From Methylobacterium sp. Leaf112 (lineage in GTDB: Bacteria; Pseudomonadota; Alphaproteobacteria; Rhizobiales; Beijerinckiaceae): a DNA stretch of 64,000 bases. This document shows positions 55,301-63,066 of the stretch, piece by piece. The notes beneath the pieces were generated by a model that worked only from the letters and a program-made list of their open reading frames with translations, did no database searches and had not been told where the DNA came from. The DNA lies in contig NZ_LMNG01000032.1 of NCBI RefSeq assembly GCF_001423295.1, forward strand, positions 62,001 to 126,000, written 5' to 3'. The translations under genes and the position numbers were made by a program. How positions within the stretch are numbered: the stretch's first letter is position 1; each line of letters opens with the position of its first letter.

Positions 55301-55506
55301 CAACGATACGCCGAACCCGCAAGGCTCGCGCGGGCCCCGGCCCGTCATCCGCAAGAATTCATCGGTGAATGATGCGTCGAATCACGTCGTCCGGCGTCGA
55401 TGGTCCGACACGAAGGAGGTGGCTTGAATTCCGGCGTGGCTGGGCGGACCATCGCGCGCGACCGGCCTCGATCGGTCGGCGGACGCCGCCTTCGTAGAGT
55501 CCCGAC

Positions 55507-55989
55507 ATGGCGCATCTCACCGACCTGTGGCTCGCCCGGCGCGGGCGCCGGGCCGCCCTGCGGATCGTCCGCCCCTACGTGGAGCGCACGCGCTGGCGGC
55601 GCGGCTCCGATCCGGGCGAGGCGTGGATGGAACCCTACGCCCTGGGCTTCCTCACCTGCCTCGTCACCCTCGTGGCCCGCCCGGTCATGGGCGGTGCGCC
55701 CGGCGAAGTGCTGGGGCTCGTCCAGGCCGAGGCGTGGGCGGCGCTGACCGGCCTGCCGGCGGGGCCCGTCGGCGAGCGCGTCCTCACCCTCAGCCTGGCA
55801 CAGGACCCGGACTTCACCCTCGGGATGGGCGACGCCCTCCTGTTCCATTCAGCCCATCGGGGCAGCCATCAGGGCGGGACGCCGGACGGGCTCTCCGAGC
55901 AGACCGGCGCGCAGGCGGTCCTCGATCTGTGGGACAGCCTCATCGGCGTCCGCATCGAGGCCGGGCCGGTCCGCGCGACCGCTCCGTAA
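55507..55989 (+). CDS. hypothetical protein
   Basis: A 160-residue protein of unknown function, rich in Arg at the N-terminus (LARRGRRAALRIVRPYVERT), with a hydrophobic middle (FLTCLVTLVARPVMGG) that is too short and polar to be a confident membrane anchor. No family motif is recognised. It precedes the type I secretion locus by about 340 bp and may be unrelated. The 340-bp gap (55990-56329) is markedly AT-rich around 56110-56150 and probably holds the promoter of the secretion locus. Confidence 0.45.
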   Translation: MAHLTDLWLARRGRRAALRIVRPYVERTRWRRGSDPGEAWMEPYALGFLTCLVTLVARPVMGGAPGEVLGLVQAEAWAALTGLPAGPVGERVLTLSLAQDPDFTLGMGDALLFHSAHRGSHQGGTPDGLSEQTGAQAVLDLWDSLIGVRIEAGPVRATAP

Positions 55990-56329
55990 GCCCTGGATAC
56001 GCGTCGGCGCCCGCAGTGCAAACGCGAGGAGCCGAGCGATTTTATTGCAGTGCGAAGGGATCGTCCAAGTATTCCCCGGGCAGGAATCCAACTCTACGCG
56101 CGTTCCGGTTTTCCTGACGAAAAGTTTACGTTTTTTTAACACTTACGAACCGCGGCCATTCTGCAAAGTTCGGCCCGTTCCCAAGTGGACCGCACCGAAC
56201 CGGCCCCGCCGGAGACGGCGCAAGCTTCGGGAACACTGTCCCGCACGAAATGGATCACGCCGTCTCGCCGACGCAGAAGATCAGCGAGCTGCCGGTCCCG
56301 TGCATCATCCATCCAATGGGAGAATGATC

Positions 56330-57205
56330 ATGGCGAACGATTACTCGAACGCGGTGAGCGACGGCGCCTCTCGCTTCAGCAATGGCGGCGGCGGCGGCGG
56401 CCACGGCGGCGGCGGTAGCAACGGCAACGGCGATCAGAGCCAGGACCAGACCGAGGGCCAGGTCCAGGGGCAAGCGGAGGGCCAGATCCAGGGGCAGGCC
56501 GAACTGCAGGCCCAGGGCCAGGGGCAGGCTCAGTTCGCCTACCAGGAGTCCGATAACTCGAACGAGAACGGCAATGGCAACGGGAACCTGAACGGAAACG
56601 GGAACCTGAACGGCAACGGCAATCTCAACGGCAACCTGAATGCCAATGGGAACTTGAACGAAAACTTCAACTCCACCACCACCGTCGTATCCACCACGGT
56701 CGACGTCGATGTCGACATGACCGGCGTCATGGCGCCTCCATCGGAGTCCAGCCTCATCAACCTCGAAGGCCTGACCATCGAGGGTCTCGAAGGCGGCATG
56801 TTCGTGATGCCGGACTTCTCGACCCAGACCCTCAACGGGGACGGGAACATCTTCAACCTCGACCAGATCAGCAGCCTGGTCGACAACGACTCCCTGTCCA
56901 GCCCGAGCGTCAGCCTCGGGATCGGTGGTCTGGATTCCTACTGCGGTCCCGAAGGGACGCTGCCGAACTTCAACTTCACTCAGAACGTCTCGGGCGATGG
57001 CGGCAACGCCAGCAGCAACGGCGGCGTGAGCGATTTCGCCAGCAACGGCAACGTCTCGTCGGCGAACGCGGTTTCGGGCGAAGCCTTCACCCAGCACATC
57101 ACGCAGGGTGCCAACATCCAGTACAACTCCATGCCGGTCTCCGTCGTCGGCGGCGATTCCTTCAGCGAGATCAGCGGCACGGCCGATAGCAGCCACAACG
57201 TCTGA
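56330..57205 (+). CDS. Asn/Gln/Gly-rich repeat protein, candidate secreted substrate
   Basis: A 291-residue low-complexity protein. After MANDYSNAVSDGASRFSN come a Gly-rich stretch, a Gln block of repeated GQ(A/V/I) units (residues 40-65) and an Asn block of GNLN/GNGN units (about 75-110), then an Asn/Ser/Gly-rich C-terminal half. No signal peptide and no RTX nonapeptides are visible. The tail contains GANIQYNSMPVSVVGGDSF, which resembles repeats in the next protein. GGGAG sits seven nt before the ATG. It is followed by a second candidate and the ABC/HlyD exporter, so it is most likely exported by them. Its makeup suggests an extracellular fibre or adhesin; this is inferred. Confidence 0.7.
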   Translation: MANDYSNAVSDGASRFSNGGGGGGHGGGGSNGNGDQSQDQTEGQVQGQAEGQIQGQAELQAQGQGQAQFAYQESDNSNENGNGNGNLNGNGNLNGNGNLNGNLNANGNLNENFNSTTTVVSTTVDVDVDMTGVMAPPSESSLINLEGLTIEGLEGGMFVMPDFSTQTLNGDGNIFNLDQISSLVDNDSLSSPSVSLGIGGLDSYCGPEGTLPNFNFTQNVSGDGGNASSNGGVSDFASNGNVSSANAVSGEAFTQHITQGANIQYNSMPVSVVGGDSFSEISGTADSSHNV

Positions 57206-57317
57206 ACCATGATCCCGGCCCGCGCCCTCACCCGGCGCGGGCCGTTCCACACCCACCGATCCCCGCGCGCCGGCCGCTTCCGGCCGTCGCGCGCGGGTCA
57301 TCCTGATGGGGACGGTC

Positions 57318-59300
57318 ATGATCGCTGGCGGCCCGACCGAGATCATCGCCCACTTCGCCGGGCACATGCGCCTGCTCGACACGGTGGTGCTCCACCGCGA
57401 GGTCTACGACGGCGAGCCGGGGCGGCTGCCCGCCCCCGCGCCCGGGACGCCGCACCGCGAGGCGGCACCGAATTTCGACCTCGACGAGATGCCGAGTCGG
57501 CCCTACCCGGCGACCCTTCCGCCGCCCGACGCGCTCCGGTTCGGCCACGATGTCCTCATGCCGGCCGGCCCGGTGATGCCGGCCAAGCTCGCACCTGGGT
57601 CCGTGCCCGTCGGCGTCCCGCGCACCGCCGCCCCGGCCGGCGGCGGCGGCGGCGGGAGCGCCGGCCGGGCCGAGGCCGACCGCGACGTCACGCCCGACCA
57701 GGAGCTGATCCAGGTCCTCCAGGTCAACGAACTGCACGACAACGACCTCCTGCTGATGGTCGAGGGCACGGGCGTCGAGCACCTGCACCGCCTCGACCCG
57801 GGCTTCGTCGATCCCATCGTCGCCCTCGACCGGATGCTGGCCGAGGCGCGCGGCGGCGTGCCGGCCGACCTCGTCGCCCACGGCACCGGCACCGGCGACT
57901 GGATCGCCTTCGTGCAAGGGCGCGATGCCCACCTGGCCGCGGGCGGGATGCCGCAGGACGGGGTCGACGACGGATCGGCGGACCTTCAGGGCCTCACCGT
58001 CGACGGGGTGCGCCAGCCCGCCGGCACGGCGCTGCCGACGGTGTCCTCCCCCGCCCCCACGCCCGAGGCCGCTCCGCGCAACGGCCTCCTCGACCCGGGC
58101 CTCGCGGCGACGACGGGGGCCAACCAGAGCTTCAACGTCGCCGGCATCCTCGACAACCACACCCAGCACCACGCCCTCTTCGTCGGCGGCGACGCCTTCA
58201 CCACCCAGGCCATCGTCCAGGTCAACGTCCTCGCGAGCGATGTCGACATCACCGTGGGCGGCCGCAGCGGAATCCTCGATCTCGACACCGGCGGCGACCT
58301 CACCCGCAACGCGGCCCGGTTCACCCAACACGACACCGATCAGGGTCTGGTGACCCATCTCTCCGTCGGGGCGCACACCCAGGTCGACGTGATCGCGGGC
58401 GACTTCTACGACGTGAAGAGCATCACCCAGATCAACCGGCTCTTCGACAACGACGTCGTGGTGCAGGGCACGTTCAGCACCTTCTACACCGCGGTCGCCG
58501 GGGCCAACACGCAGGTCAACCTGTTCTCCCTGGAGGAACTCGGCTCACGCTACGACCTCATCGTGGTGCGGGGCGACTATCACACCGTCAACATGGTCCA
58601 TCAGACCAACGTGCTGCTCAACGACAGCATCGTGAAGGCCTATACGGGGCGGGCGGATACGATCGGCCAGAACATCGTCACCGGCGACAACGTCCTCGAG
58701 AACGTCGCTTCCGTCGATCAGTACGGCAGCACCGCATTCAAGACCCTGTCGGCGGACCAGCACGCGGCGCTCTCCGGCCTGGAGGCGAATCACCTCGACC
58801 CGGCCCTGGCCGCGCTCCTGCCCCAGGCCGAATCATCGACCCTGCACGTGCTCTACGTCGCGGGCGACTTCTTCAACATCAACGCCATCACCCAGACCAA
58901 CATCGTCGCGAACGTCGACACGGTGATCCAGCACCTGCCCGATCCCGGCACCGCGACGGGGCCGACGGGCGCCGCGACCCAATCGACCCAGACGGTGACG
59001 ACGGGCGCCAATCACCTCGCCAACGTCGCGGCCATCTCCACCGTGGGGACGACCACGGCGGCGCAGTTCGTCGGCGGCGAGCATTACGACGACGCGATCC
59101 TCGTCCAGGCCAACTACGTCAGCCACAGCGCCCGCGTCACCATCGGCGACACCCAGAGCCTCGCCTCGGAGGTCGCGGCCTTCACCGGCCTGCACGACAT
59201 CGCCCTTCCCGAAACGGGCACGCAGGACCTGCTCGGACCCGCCTTCCACGGCGGTGGCTCCAGCCTGACCCACGACCTGCTCCACGGAATGATGGCCTGA
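57318..59300 (+). CDS. large repeat protein of type I secretion locus
   Basis: A 660-residue protein without a signal peptide. The N-terminus (TEIIAHFAGHMRLLDTVVL) resembles proteins annotated as type I secretion protein in Rhizobiales. From about residue 260 a motif recurs: [AGR]G[DE]-aromatic-x(3-5)-I-x-Q-x-N, for example GGDAFTTQAIVQVN, AGDFYDVKSITQIN, RGDYHTVNMVHQTN, AGDFFNINAITQTN and GGEHYDDAILVQAN. TTGAN-containing modules of about 48 residues occur twice. This looks like a beta-solenoid. No RTX motif is seen. GGGGA precedes the chosen ATG; an ATG 12 nt upstream is possible. Confidence 0.72.
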   Translation: MIAGGPTEIIAHFAGHMRLLDTVVLHREVYDGEPGRLPAPAPGTPHREAAPNFDLDEMPSRPYPATLPPPDALRFGHDVLMPAGPVMPAKLAPGSVPVGVPRTAAPAGGGGGGSAGRAEADRDVTPDQELIQVLQVNELHDNDLLLMVEGTGVEHLHRLDPGFVDPIVALDRMLAEARGGVPADLVAHGTGTGDWIAFVQGRDAHLAAGGMPQDGVDDGSADLQGLTVDGVRQPAGTALPTVSSPAPTPEAAPRNGLLDPGLAATTGANQSFNVAGILDNHTQHHALFVGGDAFTTQAIVQVNVLASDVDITVGGRSGILDLDTGGDLTRNAARFTQHDTDQGLVTHLSVGAHTQVDVIAGDFYDVKSITQINRLFDNDVVVQGTFSTFYTAVAGANTQVNLFSLEELGSRYDLIVVRGDYHTVNMVHQTNVLLNDSIVKAYTGRADTIGQNIVTGDNVLENVASVDQYGSTAFKTLSADQHAALSGLEANHLDPALAALLPQAESSTLHVLYVAGDFFNINAITQTNIVANVDTVIQHLPDPGTATGPTGAATQSTQTVTTGANHLANVAAISTVGTTTAAQFVGGEHYDDAILVQANYVSHSARVTIGDTQSLASEVAAFTGLHDIALPETGTQDLLGPAFHGGGSSLTHDLLHGMMA

Positions 59301-59310
59301 ACCGGACAAA

Positions 59311-59379
59311 CGGCCGGGATCACCGGTCGACGCACTCGGTCGGGATACCGGCCGACGGATTCGGTCGGGATACCGACCG
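59311..59379. repeat. three tandem palindromes, 25-26 bp period
   Basis: Palindromes at 59311-59329 (CGGCCGG-gatca-CCGGTCG), 59337-59354 (CGGTCGG-gata-CCGGCCG) and 59362-59379 (CGGTCGGGATACCGACCG, perfect) are spaced 26 and 25 bp apart. They fill the 95-bp gap between the repeat protein and the exporter ATPase gene. They may be operator sites or mRNA hairpins that set the exporter level. The ribosome binding site AAGGGGGA follows the last one. Confidence 0.8.
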
Positions 59380-59395
59380 ACAAGGGGGACGCGAC

Positions 59396-61549
59396 ATGGA
59401 CGATCTCAGCCGCCGCGGTACGGCCGCGGGCCGCGATGCCGCCGGCGCGGCCGGACCCGATCTCGGGCCCGGCCTCGCCGCCCTGGAGGCGCGGTTCCGC
59501 GAGGCGGCCGGCGGCCACTACATCGGCCCGACCGCGGCGCCGGCCCCGACGGAGGAGGCCGGCGCGGTGCCGGCGCAGGGGGCTCCGCCAGTCGTATCGC
59601 CGGCCAGGACGATCCCGGTCGAGACGATCCCAGTCGAGACGGCCCCGGTCGAGAGTCGGGCGGAGGCGGCCGCAGCGGCTCCGGCGGCGGTGGCGGCCAC
59701 CCCCTCGGCCGCGCCACCGCGCGCGACGGGCGAGGGCGGCGGTTCGGGCAAGGGCAGTGGTTCCGGCGGCGGCGGTGGCGGGGCCGGCGGTGACGCCGGC
59801 GCCCCGCTGCAGCGCCGCTCCGGCGACCGCGACTTTCGCGAGGTGCTGACCAAGGGGCTCGCCGGCTGTCGGCGCAAGCTCGTCGTCGTCGCCATCTTCT
59901 CGTTCTGGGTGAACCTCCTCGTCCTCGGCATCCCGATCTACCTGTTCAACATCTCCGACCGGGTGCTGACGAGCCGCAGCCTCGACACCCTGATCATGCT
60001 GACCCTCGTCATCGTCGGTGCCATCGTGGCCCACGTGGTCCTCGACGTGGTGCGGCGGTTCATCCTCATGCGGATCGCCGTGGAGGTGGAGGTGCGCCTC
60101 GGCGCGCCGGTCCTGGCCGCGGCGGCGAAAGCCTCGCAGGCGGGCTCGAGCCGCGAGTTCCAGACGCTCGCCGACCTGCAGCAATTGCGCAACTTCATCA
60201 CCGGTCCGGTGCTGCTCGTCATGTTCGACGCCCCCGTGGCGCCGATCTACCTGCTGGCCGTGTTCCTCATCCATCCGGATCTCGGCTGGATCGTCATGGC
60301 GACGGGCGTGCTCCTCCTCGGCCTCGCCCTCATCAACCAGAAGCTGACGGCGGTGCCGTTCGCCCAGGCCAGCGCCTACTCGACCCGGGCCAACCTCCAG
60401 GCCGACGCCATGGCGCGCAACAGCCAGGTGATCAACGCCATGGGCATGACGCCCGAATGCGTCACCATCTGGGGCCGCGAGACCGCCGAATCCCTCAAAG
60501 CCCAGGTGATCGCCCAGGACCGCAACATCGTCATCGCCGGCCTGTCGAAGTGCATCCGGCTCTCGACGCAGATCGGCATGCTCGGCTGGGGCGCGATCCT
60601 GGCGCTGGACGGCAAGCTCACGGGCGGCACCATGATCGCCGCCTCCATCGTCGGCGGCCGGGCGCTCGCCCCCATCGAGGGCGTCATCGACGGCTGGCGC
60701 AGCTTCGTCGGCGCCCGCATCGCCTACGCGCGGGTCAAGTCCCTGCTGCTGAACTCGCCCCTCAACTTCGATCGCCTGCGCCTGCCCCGCCCGATCGGGC
60801 GCCTCACGGTGGAGCGGGTGCTCTACGTGCCGCCGCCGAACAAGAAGGTGGTTCTCAACGGCCTCACCTTCCAGCTCGAACCGGGCGAATCGCTCGCCAT
60901 CGTGGGCGCCTCGGGGACGGGCAAATCCACCCTCGCGCGCATGCTCGTCGGCTCGATCTCGCCCACCGCCGGGGCCGTGCGCCTCGACATGATGGACCTA
61001 CGCAACTGGGACCCGCGCCAGTTCGGCCAGAGCGTCGGCTACCTGCCCCAGGAGGTCCAGCTCTTCCCCGCCAGCATCAAGGCCAACATCGCCCGCATGC
61101 AGGACGACGCCTCCGACGCCGACGTGTTCGACGCCGCCGAGATCGCCGACGTCCACGAGCTCATCTCGCAATTCGCCCAAGGCTACGAGACCGTGGTGGG
61201 CATGGACGGCAGCCCCCTCTCGGGCGGCCAGCGCCAGCGCATCGGCCTCGCCCGGGCCTTCTTCGGCGACCCGCGCCTCGTGGTGCTGGACGAGCCGAAC
61301 TCGAACCTCGACACCCCCGGCGAGATCGCCCTGGCCCGCGCCCTCCTGCGGGCCAAGGCGCGCGGCACCACGGTGGTGGCCATCACCCAGCGCCCGACGC
61401 TGCTGAAGAGCGTCGACAAGATCATGATCCTCAAGGACGGCGCCATCCAGGTGTTCGGGCCCCGCGACGAGGTGATCCCGATGATCGTCGGCCGCAGCGC
61501 CAACGACGATCGTCCCCTCACGGGCCGGGGCGGGACCGGTACCGCCTGA
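59396..61549 (+). CDS. type I secretion system permease/ATPase (PrtD-like)
   Basis: A 717-residue fused ABC exporter of type I secretion. Residues 1-150 are a non-conserved Ala/Pro/Gly-rich extension with a TIPVET/APVES run and a Gly-Ser-rich linker (109-135), unusual for this family. Six membrane helices span about 160-450. The ATPase has Walker A GASGTGKST near residue 503, signature LSGGQRQR and Walker B LVVLDEPNSNLDT. No C39 peptidase domain is present, as in PrtD. It works with the adaptor downstream and an outer-membrane TolC-type channel that is not in this window. Confidence 0.92.
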   Translation: MDDLSRRGTAAGRDAAGAAGPDLGPGLAALEARFREAAGGHYIGPTAAPAPTEEAGAVPAQGAPPVVSPARTIPVETIPVETAPVESRAEAAAAAPAAVAATPSAAPPRATGEGGGSGKGSGSGGGGGGAGGDAGAPLQRRSGDRDFREVLTKGLAGCRRKLVVVAIFSFWVNLLVLGIPIYLFNISDRVLTSRSLDTLIMLTLVIVGAIVAHVVLDVVRRFILMRIAVEVEVRLGAPVLAAAAKASQAGSSREFQTLADLQQLRNFITGPVLLVMFDAPVAPIYLLAVFLIHPDLGWIVMATGVLLLGLALINQKLTAVPFAQASAYSTRANLQADAMARNSQVINAMGMTPECVTIWGRETAESLKAQVIAQDRNIVIAGLSKCIRLSTQIGMLGWGAILALDGKLTGGTMIAASIVGGRALAPIEGVIDGWRSFVGARIAYARVKSLLLNSPLNFDRLRLPRPIGRLTVERVLYVPPPNKKVVLNGLTFQLEPGESLAIVGASGTGKSTLARMLVGSISPTAGAVRLDMMDLRNWDPRQFGQSVGYLPQEVQLFPASIKANIARMQDDASDADVFDAAEIADVHELISQFAQGYETVVGMDGSPLSGGQRQRIGLARAFFGDPRLVVLDEPNSNLDTPGEIALARALLRAKARGTTVVAITQRPTLLKSVDKIMILKDGAIQVFGPRDEVIPMIVGRSANDDRPLTGRGGTGTA

Positions 61550-61602
61550 TCCGCCCCTGACGAGCCCCCGCCCCGAACGAGCCCCTTCAGGAACCCCGCG
61601 CC

Positions 61603-62958
61603 ATGACCCGGATCGTCACGATCAAGCCCACCCCGCCTCGGCGCGAATGGTACGACGACATCCCGCAGGACACCCGCTACCACACGGGCTTCGGCTTCGC
61701 CTTCCTCGTCGGGATCATCGCGGGCTTCGGAATCTGGGCCAACACCGCCCTCATCGCGGGCGCCATCGTGGCCACGGGCGCGTTCGTGGCGACGGGGCAG
61801 AACAAGACGATCCAGCATCTCGAAGGCGGGGTGATCCGCACCATCCTGGTCAAGGAAGGCGACATCGTCGAGCCCGGCCAGCCCCTGCTCCAGCTCGACG
61901 AGACCGGCCCCAAGGCGGAGCTGCGCCGCCTGGCGCTCCGGCACGACCGCCTCACCGCCATCGAGGCGCGGCTCCAGGCCGAGGCGCGCCAGGCCGCCGC
62001 CGTCACCTTCCCGGCGCCCCTCCTCGCCAAGGCGGGCGACCCCGACATCGACGCCATCGTGGGCAACCAGCTCCTGGCGTTCAAGGCACGGATGACGAGT
62101 CTGGCCAGCGACCTGTCCGTCCTCACCAACGGGATCGACGCCCTGGAGGAGAAGATCCGCGGCAGCCAGATCCAGCTCAAGGCGGTGCGGCGCCAGCTCG
62201 AGCTGTTCGAGCAGGAGATCGCGTCGAAATCCGTGCTGCTGAAGGGCGGCATGATCCGGATCTCCGAGATCCTCGCCCTGCAGCGCTCCCAGGCGAGCGC
62301 GCAGGGCGAGATCGGCCGCCTCGACGGCGATATCGGCGACGCCCGCGAGCGCATCGCCCGCATCCGCGAGCAGATCACGGGCGCGCGCAACACCGCGATC
62401 AAGACGGCGGTGGAGCAGCTGCACGAGACCCTGGCCGACCAGAACGACGTCCGCGAGCGCATGCGGGCGGCGCGCAGCCTGCTCGACCGCATCGTCATCG
62501 CCGCCCCCGTGCGCGGCATCGTGGTGAAGCTGCGCTACCACACGGACGGGGGCGTGGTGGAACCGGGGAAAAGCATCATGGAACTGGTGCCGCTCCACGA
62601 CGAACTCGTCATCGAGGCGCGGATCAAGCCGCAGGACATCGACCACGTGCGGCGGGGCCAGTCGGCCGCGATCCGCCTCACGGCGCTCAGCCAGCGCATC
62701 GTGCCCATGGTGTCGGGCGAGGTGATCTACCTCTCGGCCGACGCCCTGCCGGACGACCGCCGCAACCAGGCCGCCGGCGGCGACCTCTACGTCGCCCGCA
62801 TCCGCCTCGATCCGAAGAGTCTGGCGGAGGTCCACAACTTCGCGCCGACCCCCGGCATGCCGGCCGAGGTCTACATGCGGACCACGGACCGGACGTTCTT
62901 CGAGTACGTCTTCAAACCCCTGAAGGACAGCATGGTGCGGGCGTTCCGGGAGATCTGA
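61603..62958 (+). CDS. type I secretion membrane-fusion adaptor (HlyD/PrtE-like)
   Basis: A 451-residue HlyD-family protein. A single membrane helix at residues 30-55 follows a short cytoplasmic N-terminus. The lipoyl half-motif QHLEGGVIRTILVKEGDIVEPGQ is followed by a long periplasmic coiled coil (about 105-285), the second lipoyl half APVRGIVVKLRYHTDGGVVEPG, and a C-terminal beta domain. It links the ABC exporter to the outer-membrane channel. It starts 53 nt after the exporter gene and ends the operon. Confidence 0.93.
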   Translation: MTRIVTIKPTPPRREWYDDIPQDTRYHTGFGFAFLVGIIAGFGIWANTALIAGAIVATGAFVATGQNKTIQHLEGGVIRTILVKEGDIVEPGQPLLQLDETGPKAELRRLALRHDRLTAIEARLQAEARQAAAVTFPAPLLAKAGDPDIDAIVGNQLLAFKARMTSLASDLSVLTNGIDALEEKIRGSQIQLKAVRRQLELFEQEIASKSVLLKGGMIRISEILALQRSQASAQGEIGRLDGDIGDARERIARIREQITGARNTAIKTAVEQLHETLADQNDVRERMRAARSLLDRIVIAAPVRGIVVKLRYHTDGGVVEPGKSIMELVPLHDELVIEARIKPQDIDHVRRGQSAAIRLTALSQRIVPMVSGEVIYLSADALPDDRRNQAAGGDLYVARIRLDPKSLAEVHNFAPTPGMPAEVYMRTTDRTFFEYVFKPLKDSMVRAFREI

Positions 62959-63000
62959 CGCCGCGTCCGTCCGCGCTCAGCCGAGGCGGGTCGCGTCTTC

Positions 63001-63066
63001 ATCCCAGTCGTGGCGCGACTCTATCCAAGTCGTGGCGCGCCTCTATCCAAGTCGTGGCGCGGCCTG
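63001..63066 (-). repeat. 22-bp tandem repeat, three units, at the MFS gene 3' end
   Basis: Three 22-bp units (atccaagtcgtggcgcgcctct and variants) run from 63001 to 63066. The MFS stop codon (TAG on the minus strand, 63045-63043) lies within the second-third unit junction. Since 22 is not a multiple of three, duplication of the unit changes the reading frame and moves the stop. Confidence 0.82.

Noticed and set aside
56382..56680. Gln/Asn repeats considered as a CRISPR-like or structural repeat array
   Set aside because: The repeats are short codon-level repeats inside a coding frame with no spacers.
57209..59395. Upstream extension of the exporter frame by 729 codons
   Set aside because: This part overlaps the repeat protein in another frame and is Arg/Pro-rich; the exporter ATG at 59396 has a strong ribosome binding site.
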